In this document: positions 26,802 to 35,332 of the stretch, piece by piece | Layout of the letters: every line of letters begins with the position of its first letter | Position numbering within the stretch: position 1 is the first letter of the stretch | Assembly: GCF_000092045.1 (NCBI RefSeq) | Contig: NC_007766.1 | Coordinates: 558,001-622,000, forward strand | DNA length: 64,000 bases | Reading direction: 5' to 3' | Source: Rhizobium etli CFN 42 | Lineage (GTDB): Bacteria > Pseudomonadota > Alphaproteobacteria > Rhizobiales > Rhizobiaceae | Program-made: the position numbers and the translations under genes | Notes under the pieces: model-generated | What the model was told of the DNA's origin: nothing | Seen by the model: the letters and a program-made list of their open reading frames with translations, nothing else | The model's database searches: none

Positions 26802-26940
26802 GCGCATCCACGAACAGGCCGGAGCCGCTCGACTGGCGCCTCCCACCTGGCTTGATGTTCTTTGTTTTCACAACGCGTTTTAGCTTTGTTCTTATACGTG
26901 TGGTTATCCCGGAACGCTGCACACATTCCGGCGATATGCA

Positions 26941-28293
26941 TCAGGCTGCCTTGCTGTGCGTGCGCCCGTGCGAGCCGAAATAGGCGTCGAACGCCGCCGC
27001 GACGGCACGGACCATGAAGCGCGCCTCCTGGAACACCGCGATCCGCTCGCCGCTGATCGTCACGACGCCGTCCGCCACGAGTTCGCCGAGACGCTCGTTG
27101 CGCTCGACAAGGAACCCGCTGTCGAAACCCGACCCGCTGCTCAGCTTGCCGAGATCGGCTTCGAAATCGCACATCAGCCTCTCGATGATCTTCGCCCGAA
27201 GTTTGTCCTCTTCTGTGAGAAGATATCCCTTGGCGGTCGGCAGCACGCCGGAGGCAATCCGCTCGGCATAGAGGCCGAGCGGCACGTGGTTCTGCATATA
27301 ACCGGTCGGCAGCCGCCCGATCGCAGATGCGCCGAGGCCGATCAGGTTGTCGCAATCATCCGTGGTATAGCCCTGGAAGTTCCTTCTCATCGCGCCCTTG
27401 CGCGCGGCGATCGCCAGCTGATCGTCCGGCAGTGCAAAATGATCGAGCCCGATGCGCTGATATCCGACCTTCTGCAGCTCCTCGGCGATCGCTTCCGCCT
27501 GCTCGTTGCGCTGTTTTGCGTCCGGCAACGTGCTTTCGTCGATCAGGCGCTGATGCTTCTTGAAAGCGGGTATGTGGGCATAACCGAAAACGGCGAAACG
27601 TTCGGGACGCAGCTCCGCAGCCAGCCGGACCGTTTCGATGCAGGATTGGACGGTCTGTTTCGGAAGGCCATAAATCAGGTCGAAATTGATGCTGCTCACG
27701 CCTGAAGAGCGCAGGCCGACGACCGCCGTTTCCGTCTGCTCGAAGGACTGCAGCCGATTGATGGCTGCCTGCACGACCGGATCGAAACTCTGGACGCCGA
27801 GGCTTGCCCGGTCGACGCCGTTTTCGGCGAGCGCCTCGATCATGGGGGCAGCCAACGTGCGCGGATCGATCTCGACGGCGACGCCGGCGTCCGCCTCGAA
27901 AGCGAAGGCGCTCCTGAGCTTTGCCATCAGAGCGGAAAATTCCTGCGGTCTCATGATCGTCGGCGTGCCGCCGCCGAAGTGCACGTTCTTGACGGGCACG
28001 TCGTTTCCAGCCGCAAAGGAGACGAGCTCGATCTCTTGGCTCATCACGTCAAGATAGTCGGCGACCGGGGCATCTTGCCGGGTGATGGTCGTGTGGCAGC
28101 CGCAGTACCAGCACATCGAGCGGCAGAACGGGACGTGGAGGTAAACCGAAACCGGGCCGGCTTTGGCGATATCGGCGAGGGCGCTGGCATATTCATTCGG
28201 CCCCACGGCAGCGGAAAAAGCCGGCGCCGTCGGGTAACTCGTATAACGCGGAAGCCGCGCATCGCCATATTTGGCGATCAGATCGTTGGACAT
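26941..28293 (-). CDS. hemN: Oxygen-independent coproporphyrinogen III oxidase HemN
   Basis: HemN makes protoporphyrinogen IX without oxygen by radical SAM chemistry, needed for heme under micro-oxia. The 450-residue enzyme has the Fe-S motif CRSMCWYCGCHT (CxxxCxxC), the SAM-binding HFGGGTPT, and SLGVQSFD and FDLIYGLPKQT signatures. The ATG at 28293 with AGAGGGATGTGACA upstream was preferred to an ATG 18 nt earlier. A TTGATTTGGGACAA box (minus-strand reading) lies 58 nt upstream, fitting FixK/Fnr control. Confidence 0.96.
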   Translation of the reverse strand: MSNDLIAKYGDARLPRYTSYPTAPAFSAAVGPNEYASALADIAKAGPVSVYLHVPFCRSMCWYCGCHTTITRQDAPVADYLDVMSQEIELVSFAAGNDVPVKNVHFGGGTPTIMRPQEFSALMAKLRSAFAFEADAGVAVEIDPRTLAAPMIEALAENGVDRASLGVQSFDPVVQAAINRLQSFEQTETAVVGLRSSGVSSINFDLIYGLPKQTVQSCIETVRLAAELRPERFAVFGYAHIPAFKKHQRLIDESTLPDAKQRNEQAEAIAEELQKVGYQRIGLDHFALPDDQLAIAARKGAMRRNFQGYTTDDCDNLIGLGASAIGRLPTGYMQNHVPLGLYAERIASGVLPTAKGYLLTEEDKLRAKIIERLMCDFEADLGKLSSGSGFDSGFLVERNERLGELVADGVVTISGERIAVFQEARFMVRAVAAAFDAYFGSHGRTHSKAA

Positions 28294-28350
28294 TGTCACA
28301 TCCCTCTTCAAAAGCAGGATGCTTTATGACGTCCGGCCGCGCGGTCTTCC

Positions 28351-28364
28351 TTGTCCCAAATCAA
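28351..28364. promoter_or_regulatory. FixK/Fnr-type box upstream of hemN
   Basis: In the hemN direction the site reads TTGATTTGGGACAA: one perfect TTGAT half and one weaker GACAA half. It is 58 nt upstream of the hemN ATG. Confidence 0.6.
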
Positions 28365-28397
28365 TGATGAGGTCTTCGCCGAGAATCATCCGGATAT

Positions 28398-28411
28398 TTG
28401 TCCGCTGTCAA
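28398..28411. promoter_or_regulatory. NnrR-type box upstream of the DUF2249 operon
   Basis: TTGTCCGCTGTCAA fits TTG-N8-CAA with a GTCAA right half. It is about 100 nt upstream of the DUF2249 gene at 28510 and 34 nt from the hemN box, so the divergent genes appear to have separate sites. Confidence 0.55.
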
Positions 28412-28509
28412 AGTCAGTTCTCCCGAAACCGCCTAGCATCTCGTTCTGACATGGGACGAGCCGCGGTCCCGTATGTTCGAAGAGACGCGGCACAAGGAAA
28501 CGAGCAAGA

Positions 28510-28794
28510 ATGACTGATACGCAAAACGTTCAGGGCGAAACTCCCCATATCGATGTCCGCGTGCTGTCGCCGGTCGAGCGGCATCCCCGGATCTTCGGCA
28601 CGCTCCATGCGCTGGCCCCTGGCGACAGCTTGCTGATCACCAGCGATCACGAGCCTCGGCCTCTGCATTATCAGCTTGAAACCGGATTTCCGGGCAAGTT
28701 CTCCTGGGATTATCTGGAGCAAGGCCCTGATATCTGGCGGGTGCAGATCACCCGGCAGGATGCCGGCTGCGACTGCTGCTGCGGTAGCCACTAA
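28510..28794 (+). CDS. DUF2249 domain protein
   Basis: The 94-residue protein has the DUF2249 fold signatures IDVRVLSPVERHPRIFGTLHALAPGDSLLITSDHEPRPLHYQL and WRVQITR, then a cysteine-rich C-terminus DAGCDCCCGSH that could bind metal. DUF2249 proteins recur next to denitrification and hemerythrin genes; their function is unknown. It starts the plus-strand module 28510-30984, and the next gene begins 15 nt later. Confidence 0.8.
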   Translation: MTDTQNVQGETPHIDVRVLSPVERHPRIFGTLHALAPGDSLLITSDHEPRPLHYQLETGFPGKFSWDYLEQGPDIWRVQITRQDAGCDCCCGSH

Positions 28795-28809
28795 GTTCGG
28801 ATCGGCGCG

Positions 28810-30162
28810 ATGATGCCTGTCGGCACAACCCTGTCGCGTTGGACGATGGCCTATTTCGGCGCGGCGCTCTTCTTCCTGCTTCTGGCGGAAAGCCTGCTTT
28901 CGGCAGGGCTCTGGGCGCCGTCCTCGGCTGTCGCCGAACCCCATGCGCTCATCATCGTGCATTCGATGACGATCGGCTGGCTCGGCCTGCTGATGATTGG
29001 CGCGCTGCTGCAGTTCACGCCGGTGCTGACGGGCCTCGGCCTGCCGACCGGCCGGCTCGATCTGCCCTGTCTTGCCGGCACGGTCGCCGGGCTCGGGCTT
29101 CTCCTCTGCGGCTTCCAGCTGATCGACGTGGGATCGGCCGCGGCCGGCCCTGTCATGGTCGCGGCATCGGCGGTCCTGCTGGCCTCGCTCCTGTCGATTG
29201 CATCGGTGCTGTTATCAGGCCTCTGGCGCGGTCGGGCGGCCCATGCCGCCTCGCCGCTCGTCATGCTCGCTATCGCATGCCTTGCGGTGACGGTCGTGCT
29301 GGGATCGCTGTTTGCGGTCACGGTTTCCGGCGTAACCGCAACCCCCGGCATCAGCGCGTTTGTCGTGAATGCCCTGCCCTTCCACGCGAGCTTCGGCCTC
29401 GCCGGATGGATGACCTTTGCCGCGATCGGCGTCAGCTACAAGCTGCTGCCGATGTTTCTGCTTTCCCAAGAGATGCAGAAATCACCATTCATCCGCGGCA
29501 CGGGAGCGTTCGCGGCGATCACGCTTGGCGTTGCGACGGTCTCGACGATCTTCGAACCCTCGCTCGGTCAGCGCGTCTTTCTGATTGGATCGCTGTTCTT
29601 CCAGCTGCCGATCGCGGCCTATCTGGCTGAGCTGTTCCTGACATATCGGGCAAGACGCCGAAAAGCTCTCGAACTGAACATGTCGGGATCCCTGCCCGCT
29701 TTCGTCCTGCTGGGCCTTTCCGTTCCGATGTTCGCGGTAGCCCTTGTCGGCGACGCCGCCCCGCAGATTTTTGCCGCGATAGCCTATCTGTTCGTCTTCG
29801 GCTGGCTGACGGGCCTCGGTCTGTCCCAGCTCCTGAAGATCGTTCCTTTCCTGACCTGGATCGAGGCCTTCGGGCCCCTCCTCGGGCGCGGCCCCACGCC
29901 GCGGCTGGCCGACCTCCTCAATGGGCGACGGGCTGCCGCCTGGCTCTCTATCTTCTACCTCGCCGTCGTCGCATCAGCGGCGGCGATCGCGGCCGGATCC
30001 GATGCCGGTTTCCGTCTTGCCGTCACGGTACAGACATTGGCTACCGCTGCCCTCGCCATCGAGCTCGTCCTGGCACGCCGCCTGGCGAATGTCGCTCCCG
30101 TCACAAGGGGAGCACCTTTTCAACAGCCGGCGCTTTTCGTCGCCGCCAAACCACAGAGGTAA
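28810..30162 (+). CDS. NnrS-like / heme-copper oxidase subunit I-like membrane protein
   Basis: The 450-residue protein has about 12 membrane helices. Conserved histidines fall in AEPHALIIVHSMTIGWLGLLMIGALLQFTPVL and LPFHASFGLAGWMTFAAIGVSYKLLPMF, which resemble heme/Cu-binding helices of NnrS and of cytochrome oxidase subunit I-like accessory proteins. It lies between two DUF2249 genes and downstream of an NnrR-type box. A role in NO stress or in metal or heme handling during denitrification is inferred. It is distinct from the canonical nnrS at 31027-32241. Confidence 0.65.
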   Translation: MMPVGTTLSRWTMAYFGAALFFLLLAESLLSAGLWAPSSAVAEPHALIIVHSMTIGWLGLLMIGALLQFTPVLTGLGLPTGRLDLPCLAGTVAGLGLLLCGFQLIDVGSAAAGPVMVAASAVLLASLLSIASVLLSGLWRGRAAHAASPLVMLAIACLAVTVVLGSLFAVTVSGVTATPGISAFVVNALPFHASFGLAGWMTFAAIGVSYKLLPMFLLSQEMQKSPFIRGTGAFAAITLGVATVSTIFEPSLGQRVFLIGSLFFQLPIAAYLAELFLTYRARRRKALELNMSGSLPAFVLLGLSVPMFAVALVGDAAPQIFAAIAYLFVFGWLTGLGLSQLLKIVPFLTWIEAFGPLLGRGPTPRLADLLNGRRAAAWLSIFYLAVVASAAAIAAGSDAGFRLAVTVQTLATAALAIELVLARRLANVAPVTRGAPFQQPALFVAAKPQR

Positions 30163-30167
30163 TGCCA

Positions 30168-30698
30168 ATGGTTCAGCTCCGCGAACTCGACGTAAGAAAC
30201 ATCCTGCGCGACGGCGGCATGCCGTTTCAGCTCATCATGGATACCTTCGCCAGTCTCGACCCCGATGAGGGCGTGCGGCTTCACGCCATATTCGAACCCG
30301 TCCCGCTGATCCGCCAGCTGGAGCAGCGCGGCTATTCGCATCTCAGCAAGCGCCTTGCCGATGACGACTGGGAAATCGATTTCGTCCCTCGTGAGAAGCC
30401 CGGCAGCGAACCGGTCACGGCAACCGCAGCGGCGGAGGCGATCTGGCCGGAGCCGAGCTGGAACCTCGATCTGACCGATCTCGCGCCGCCGGAGCCGATG
30501 GAACGCATCCTTTCGCGGCTGGAATCGATGAAAAGCGGTGAGGTGCTGTTTGCGCTGCTGAACCGCGAGCCGCTGTTTCTGTTCAATGAGCTGAAGGTGC
30601 GCGGCCATGAATGGATCGGGGATTTCGACGCCAGCGGCAAGATCTACAGGATCATGATCAGAGCAACGCCCGCGAATGGTTCCGATGCCCGCACATAA
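30168..30698 (+). CDS. Protein with two DUF2249 domains
   Basis: The 176-residue product has two repeats of the DUF2249 type. The first runs from about residue 3 to 75 (LRELDVRNILRDGGMPFQLIMDTFASLDPDEGVRLHAIFEPVPLIRQL). The second runs from about 98 to 170 (LDLTDLAPPEPMERILSRLESMKSGEVLFALLNREPLFLFNEL). The ATG at 30168 follows AGAGGTAATGCCA. It is coupled to the upstream membrane protein gene and overlaps the MIP18-like gene. Function is unknown. Confidence 0.78.
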   Translation: MVQLRELDVRNILRDGGMPFQLIMDTFASLDPDEGVRLHAIFEPVPLIRQLEQRGYSHLSKRLADDDWEIDFVPREKPGSEPVTATAAAEAIWPEPSWNLDLTDLAPPEPMERILSRLESMKSGEVLFALLNREPLFLFNELKVRGHEWIGDFDASGKIYRIMIRATPANGSDART

Positions 30699-30984
30699 GA
30701 TCTCCAGATCGGCAATCCTGTCGGCTTTACGCGGCATCGAGGATCCGGAGCTCGGAACTGATATTGTCGAGCTGGGACTGATCTACGCCATCGGGATTTT
30801 GGAGGACGGCGCCGTCAGAATAAAAATGACGACGACGACCCGCTTCTGTCCGGCTTCCGCCTTCATCGCCGAAGCGGTGAAGGCGCGGACCGAGGCGATC
30901 GACGGCGTTTCGGCAACCGTCGTCGAGATGGTCTACGATCCGGCCTGGTCGCCGGAGATGATGGGACGCCTGCCGAGGGAATAG
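30685..30984 (+). CDS. MIP18/DUF59-family iron-sulfur assembly protein
   Basis: The 99-residue protein contains ILSALRGIEDPELGTDIVELGLIYAIGILEDGAVRIKMTTTTRFCPASAFI. This is the DUF59 pattern with DPE and a conserved Cys in the TxxxCP region, as in SufT and PaaD. Such proteins help to mature Fe-S or other metal centres. It is the last gene of the DUF2249 module and convergent with nnrS. An ATG at 30676 is an alternative start. A link to assembly of a denitrification metalloenzyme is inferred. Confidence 0.78.
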   Translation: MPAHKISRSAILSALRGIEDPELGTDIVELGLIYAIGILEDGAVRIKMTTTTRFCPASAFIAEAVKARTEAIDGVSATVVEMVYDPAWSPEMMGRLPRE

Positions 30985-31026
30985 ATGCGGAGGCCGCCAC
31001 GTTTTTAAGCGCGGCGGCATTCGCCC

Positions 31027-32241
31027 TCATGACTTTCTCGCGACGAGAGGTTTCCGGTCGCGGCACAGCGCCGGGGCATGTTCGAGCGCAAACAGGCCGA
31101 ACGCCACCGCCCAGCCGACTGCAGACAGCAACAATATCTCCGTGGTGGCGGCAGGCAGTAATTCCGCCAGGGGCCGCAGGACAGCAACGGCAGCAAGCAC
31201 GAGATAGGATGCGTTGGTCACGCGGCTCGATTTGAGCTGCCGCCCCGTATGGCCGCGGCTTGCCCGGGTCATGACCGCCAGCATCATCATCGACATGGCG
31301 CCGATCGCGAAGATATGAAGAACGGCGACCTGGGAAAGCCCGATCGGTCCGAAAGCGATCGCGGCAAATCCCAAAGGAACGAAACCATAGGCGGCGTGCA
31401 GCACGAAAAGGATCGGTTCACCCCAGGTCACCCAGCCCCGCCAGCGGGCGAGCCGGATTGCGTTCATCGCAGCTGCGGCCGCCGCCAAGAACCCAGTTGC
31501 GATGGAGTCGGGCCGGATCGCCCAGCTGGCGAGAGACATGGCGCCGGCGATGATGGTTGCGGTATCGAAGTGGTTATAGGGGACTGGGAAATCGGTGCGG
31601 CCGCGCTGATTGATCCAGTTTCGGGTGAAACTCGGCAGGATGCGCCCTCCGACGATCGTGATGAGCAGGACGTAGGCGCCGAGCCCGAGACGAATGGAAA
31701 GCTCCGGATTTCCGCCTCCGATCACCTGGATATGAAAGCATAAATTGGCGACCGACAGGACGGCGAGGCCGGCGACGACCTTGAGATCCTTCCATTTCCT
31801 TCCCGCCACCACTTCCCGCGCGCATAAGGCGAGCATGAGCGGCAGGAACAGGCTGTCGATGGCGGTGGCGGCCGTCATTCCGATGCCGTCGCTCGCCAAC
31901 ATGGCGATCCGGCCGGCGCCCCACATCGCAAAAAGCGCGGCGAGCGGAGGCCCTGATATGGGAAGGCGGCCGGTCCAGTTCGGAACTGCGGTGAGAAGGA
32001 ACCCGGCGAGAACCGCAGGGGCGAAGCCGAAGAGCATCTCGTGCGCGTGCCAGTAGAGCGCCCCGTAGTCGCTTGCCACGGGGACCCCGTAGTTCAGGAA
32101 TGCTGCCCAGAGGCCGATACTGACGATCGCCCACAATGCCGCCGCCAGAAAGAAGGGGCGAAAGCCGTAAGAGAAGAGGGCCAGTCCGGAGCGGCTCATC
32201 CCTCGCGGCGTTCTGGTCTCCGCGTCCTTGGTAATCTGCAT
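31027..32241 (-). CDS. nnrS: NnrS family heme-copper membrane protein
   Basis: NnrS proteins protect cells from NO stress. The 404-residue product has 12 membrane helices and conserved His motifs: WHAHEMLFGFAPAVLAGFLLTAVPNWTGR, GGRILPSFTRNW and VAVLHIFAIGAMSMMMLAVMTRASRGHTGR. The start at 32241 follows GGAG by 9 nt; an ATG 15 nt upstream is possible. It is divergent from nirK, and a TTG-N8-CAA box lies 56 nt upstream. Confidence 0.93.
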   Translation of the reverse strand: MQITKDAETRTPRGMSRSGLALFSYGFRPFFLAAALWAIVSIGLWAAFLNYGVPVASDYGALYWHAHEMLFGFAPAVLAGFLLTAVPNWTGRLPISGPPLAALFAMWGAGRIAMLASDGIGMTAATAIDSLFLPLMLALCAREVVAGRKWKDLKVVAGLAVLSVANLCFHIQVIGGGNPELSIRLGLGAYVLLITIVGGRILPSFTRNWINQRGRTDFPVPYNHFDTATIIAGAMSLASWAIRPDSIATGFLAAAAAAMNAIRLARWRGWVTWGEPILFVLHAAYGFVPLGFAAIAFGPIGLSQVAVLHIFAIGAMSMMMLAVMTRASRGHTGRQLKSSRVTNASYLVLAAVAVLRPLAELLPAATTEILLLSAVGWAVAFGLFALEHAPALCRDRKPLVARKS

Positions 32242-32296
32242 GATCGATGTCTCCATTTTGATCACACAGAAATGCGCGGGCGCAGGACAGCAGTCG

Positions 32297-32310
32297 TTGA
32301 GATTACGCAA
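32297..32310. promoter_or_regulatory. NnrR-type box upstream of nnrS
   Basis: TTGAGATTACGCAA matches TTG-N8-CAA; on the minus strand it reads TTGCGTAATCTCAA, with the TTGCG half shared with the norE and nirK boxes. It is 56 nt before the nnrS start. Confidence 0.65.
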
Positions 32311-32350
32311 AGATGAGCCTTTGAACTTTGTGCCGGCACAAACAGCCAGT

Positions 32351-32364
32351 TTGCGCCACGTCAA
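32351..32364. promoter_or_regulatory. NnrR-type box upstream of nirK
   Basis: TTGCGCCACGTCAA has half-sites TTGCG and GTCAA, 79 nt before the nirK ATG. The half-sites are identical to those of the norE box. Confidence 0.75.
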
Positions 32365-32442
32365 AGATTTCCGTCGGCTTTCTTCTACTCTCCCCTTCGA
32401 CAGGGCGGCGTCCGCTCAGTCTTCGACTACAGGAGATTAGAA

Positions 32443-33588
32443 ATGACAAATACTCTGCAAATAACCCGGCGCACGATGCTGACGGGTGCTGCTGTTGCCG
32501 GAGCGCTGACGCCAATCATCGTATCAAGCGCGGCGCAGGCCAATGAAGAGGTTGCAGCTCTCAAGACTGCCAAACAGGTGAAGGTCGACTTGTCGAGGCT
32601 TCCCCGCGAAAAGGTCGAGCTCGTCAAGCCGCCCTTCGTCCATGCTCATCAGCAGAAGGCCGAAGGTGGGCCGAAGATCAAGGAATTCACGCTAACCATC
32701 CAGGAAAAGAAGATGATCCTGGACAAGGACGGCACCGAGATCAACGCCATGACCTTCGACGGATCGGTGCCGGGTCCTCTGATGGTGGTGCATCAGGACG
32801 ACTATGTCGAGCTGACCCTGGTCAACCCCGATAGCAATACGCTTCAGCACAATATCGACTTCCACGCCGCCACGGGCGGGTTGGGCGGCGGCGCATTGAC
32901 GGTCGTTAATCCGGGCGAGAGCACCGTTCTTCGCTTCAAGGCGACCAAGGCCGGCGTCTTCGTCTATCACTGCGCCCCTCCCGGCATGGTGCCGTGGCAC
33001 GTCACATCGGGCATGAACGGCGCCATCATGGTCCTGCCGCGTGAAGGTCTGAAGGACGGCAAGGGCAAGCCGCTCGTCTACGACAAGGTCTATTATGTCG
33101 GCGAACAGGACTTTTATGTTCCGCGCGACGAAACGGGCAAATTCAAGAAATACGACAGCCCTGGCGAGGCCTACGATGAGACGGTCGCCGCCATGAAGAC
33201 GCTAACGCCGACCCATATCGTCTTCAACGGCGCGGTCGGAGCCCTAACCGGCGAGAATGCGATGACGGCCAAGGTCGGCGAAACGGTGCTGATCGTTCAT
33301 TCTCAGGCCAACCGCGACACCCGGCCGCATCTGATCGGCGGGCATGGCGAATATGTCTGGGCGACCGGCAAATTCCTCAACCCACCGGACACGGATCAGG
33401 AAACCTGGTTCATTCCCGGCGGCACGGCGGGTGCGGCCCTTTATACTTTCGCTCAGCCTGGCATCTATGCCTACGTGAACCACAACCTTATCGAGGCCTT
33501 CGAGCTGGGGGCGGCGGCCCACTTTAAGGTGACCGGCGAATGGGACGACGATCTCATGACCTCGGTCAGGGCACCGTCGGCAAGCTGA
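32443..33588 (+). CDS. nirK: Copper-containing nitrite reductase NirK
   Basis: NirK reduces nitrite to NO in the periplasm. The 381-residue precursor has a Tat-type signal ([26 protein letters not shown]). Type 1 Cu ligands are present: His in TLQHNIDFH, Cys in VYHCAPPGM, His in VPWHV and Met in SGMNG. Type 2 ligands are the second His of NIDFH, the His of YHC, and the His of [10 protein letters not shown]. The catalytic Asp (NIDFHAATG) and His ([11 protein letters not shown]) are also kept. All active-site residues are intact. An NnrR box lies upstream, and nirV follows after a hairpin. Confidence 0.97.
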   Translation: MTNTLQITRRTMLTGAAVAGALTPIIVSSAAQANEEVAALKTAKQVKVDLSRLPREKVELVKPPFVHAHQQKAEGGPKIKEFTLTIQEKKMILDKDGTEINAMTFDGSVPGPLMVVHQDDYVELTLVNPDSNTLQHNIDFHAATGGLGGGALTVVNPGESTVLRFKATKAGVFVYHCAPPGMVPWHVTSGMNGAIMVLPREGLKDGKGKPLVYDKVYYVGEQDFYVPRDETGKFKKYDSPGEAYDETVAAMKTLTPTHIVFNGAVGALTGENAMTAKVGETVLIVHSQANRDTRPHLIGGHGEYVWATGKFLNPPDTDQETWFIPGGTAGAALYTFAQPGIYAYVNHNLIEAFELGAAAHFKVTGEWDDDLMTSVRAPSAS

Positions 33589-33603
33589 CCGGGCGGAGGG
33601 GGC

Positions 33604-33645
33604 GGTGCGCGGGGTCAGGGGCGACCCGCGCACCATTCTCATTTT
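33604..33645 (+). terminator. Hairpin between nirK and nirV
   Basis: GGTGCGCGGGGTC (33604-33616) pairs with GACCCGCGCACC (33623-33634) with one bulged G, followed by ATTCTCATTTT. It may end part of the nirK transcripts or protect their 3' end and lower nirV expression. Confidence 0.5.
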
Positions 33646-33669
33646 GGGGGCGCTATTTGCGAAAATATC

Positions 33670-34635
33670 ATGGCCCGGAACGCAGCGATCGAACCAGTTT
33701 CAGGCATTTCCATCACAATTCCTCTTGTGCTGCTCGCGGTGCTTTCGGCCGCGGTTGCGGTGCAATCGGGATTCGTCGCGACGGGCGCTCCTGACATGAG
33801 CGTCGCGCCGCCTCAGACAATCGTCATTGCGCCGCACCGTTTCGCTTATCGCGACGCCGCCGAATATTTTCGCAATGGGCTGGCCGTCGACGCGCCCAGG
33901 CTCGACATGACCATGGCTTCGCCGCTCGAAATCATGAAGTACCAGACCACGCTTCGCGATTATGATCGCTGCGTGGCAGACGCCATTTGCGCACCGGCCG
34001 AGAACCTGGGCGACACCTCGTCGCGGGAAGTGACACCGGTGACCGGCGTCAGTTATGACGACGCGATCCAATATGCGGCCTGGCTGTCGGATCATACCGA
34101 TACCGAATGGCGATTGCCGACCGATTTCGAGCTGGCCTATGCCGCCGCCGACCGCTTTCCCGACGACGCTCTCGGCATAGATCCCAATGATCGCAATCCC
34201 GCAAACCGCTGGCTCGCCGATTACGAGCGTGAAGCCCGCAGGGCAGCCGCCATCGACCCCCGGCCGCAGCCGCAGGGCTCGTTCGGGATCAGCCAGACCG
34301 GTCTGGTGGATTTTGCCGGAAATGTCTGGGAGTGGACGTCGACCTGCAACAAGCGGGTCGAACTCAGCAAGAAGGACCTCAGCGGTGACCCTGACTCCAG
34401 GAGCTGCGGGATCATGATCGCAGCCGGCAAGCACCGGGCCCCGATGAGCAGTTTCGTTCGAATTCCCAAGGGCGGCGGCTGCTCCGTCGGCAGTCCACCC
34501 GACAATCTCGGCTTTCGGCTCGTACGCAGCAGAGGGTTGCTTGAAAGGCTGACAGAGCGGGTAGAAGGCGCAATGACCCATATGTTCGAACCGGCGATGA
34601 GCCCCACGGCAGAACAGGATGACGATGAAAGTTGA
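33670..34635 (+). CDS. nirV: NirV, formylglycine-generating-enzyme-like protein
   Basis: The 321-residue protein has an N-terminal membrane/signal segment (SITIPLVLLAVLSAAVAVQSGFVATG) and an FGE-sulfatase-type domain (PVTGVSYDDAIQYAAWLSDHTDTEWRLPTDFELAYAA...GLVDFAGNVWEWTSTC...GGGCSVGSPPDNLGFRLVRS). NirV is regularly found behind nirK; its exact role in nitrite reductase maturation is not settled. It overlaps the start of nnrR by 11 nt. Confidence 0.92.
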   Translation: MARNAAIEPVSGISITIPLVLLAVLSAAVAVQSGFVATGAPDMSVAPPQTIVIAPHRFAYRDAAEYFRNGLAVDAPRLDMTMASPLEIMKYQTTLRDYDRCVADAICAPAENLGDTSSREVTPVTGVSYDDAIQYAAWLSDHTDTEWRLPTDFELAYAAADRFPDDALGIDPNDRNPANRWLADYEREARRAAAIDPRPQPQGSFGISQTGLVDFAGNVWEWTSTCNKRVELSKKDLSGDPDSRSCGIMIAAGKHRAPMSSFVRIPKGGGCSVGSPPDNLGFRLVRSRGLLERLTERVEGAMTHMFEPAMSPTAEQDDDES

Positions 34636-35320
34636 CCGGACGGTTTTGAAAGCGCTGCCGCTCTTTGAACGGATGACGGATACGGATCTCGACGCGATGC
34701 TGCAGCATGCCGCACCGCGCCGCGTCGCGCAGGGTGACGCGGTTTTCGAGCAGGGTGCCCTCGCAAAGTCGTTTTTCCTGCTCCTTCACGGCCGTCTCAA
34801 GGTGACGCAGGTGACGCCGGACGGACAGCAGATCATCGTGCGGATGGTCCACCCGGGCGATTTGTTCGGCTTCGCGATGGCGTTGCGCAGGGAAGACTAT
34901 CCCGGGACGGCTGTAGCGGCGGCCGAGAGCCTGGTCATCGGTTGGCCGACGGATATGTGGCCGCGCTTTGTCGAGCAGAATCCCCGCCTGGCCGTAACAG
35001 CGATGCAGACGATCGGCCAGCGGCTGGAGGAAGCGCATACGCGTATTCGCGAGATGTCGACCGAGGAGGTGGAAAAGCGGGTGGCGCACGCCGTCCTCAG
35101 GCTGTCGAAACAGGCGGGGCGGCCGGTCGGAAGCGGCATTCGCATCGATTTCCCGATATCGCGTCAGGATATTGCCGAAATGACCGGAACGACGCTGCAC
35201 ACCGTGTCGAGAATTCTGAGCGCCTGGGAGGCGAAGGGCATGGTCGAAGGCGGCCGCCAGAAGCTGACGGTCACCGATCCTCAGAAACTTCTCAATCTTG
35301 CCGACGGCAAGCGGGATTGA
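34625..35320 (+). CDS. nnrR: NO-responsive Crp/Fnr regulator NnrR
   Basis: The 231-residue regulator has a CRP-like sensor domain (about residues 5-125), a dimer helix (RLEEAHTRIREMSTEEVEKRVAHAVLRLSKQ) and a helix-turn-helix (ISRQDIAEMTGTTLHTVSRILSAWEAKG). HTVSR is the DNR/NnrR recognition signature. No cysteine cluster for an Fe-S centre is present. Its place behind nirV and before nnrU supports NnrR. It probably acts at the TTGAC/TTGCG-N4-GTCAA boxes in this window. Confidence 0.9.
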   Translation: MKVDRTVLKALPLFERMTDTDLDAMLQHAAPRRVAQGDAVFEQGALAKSFFLLLHGRLKVTQVTPDGQQIIVRMVHPGDLFGFAMALRREDYPGTAVAAAESLVIGWPTDMWPRFVEQNPRLAVTAMQTIGQRLEEAHTRIREMSTEEVEKRVAHAVLRLSKQAGRPVGSGIRIDFPISRQDIAEMTGTTLHTVSRILSAWEAKGMVEGGRQKLTVTDPQKLLNLADGKRD

Positions 35321-35332
35321 AGCTCCAGGAGA

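Noticed and set aside
26840..26900. Possible Fnr-type site between norD and hemN (TTGATGTTCTTTG)
   Set aside because: The right half-site is missing and the place is downstream of both convergent genes.
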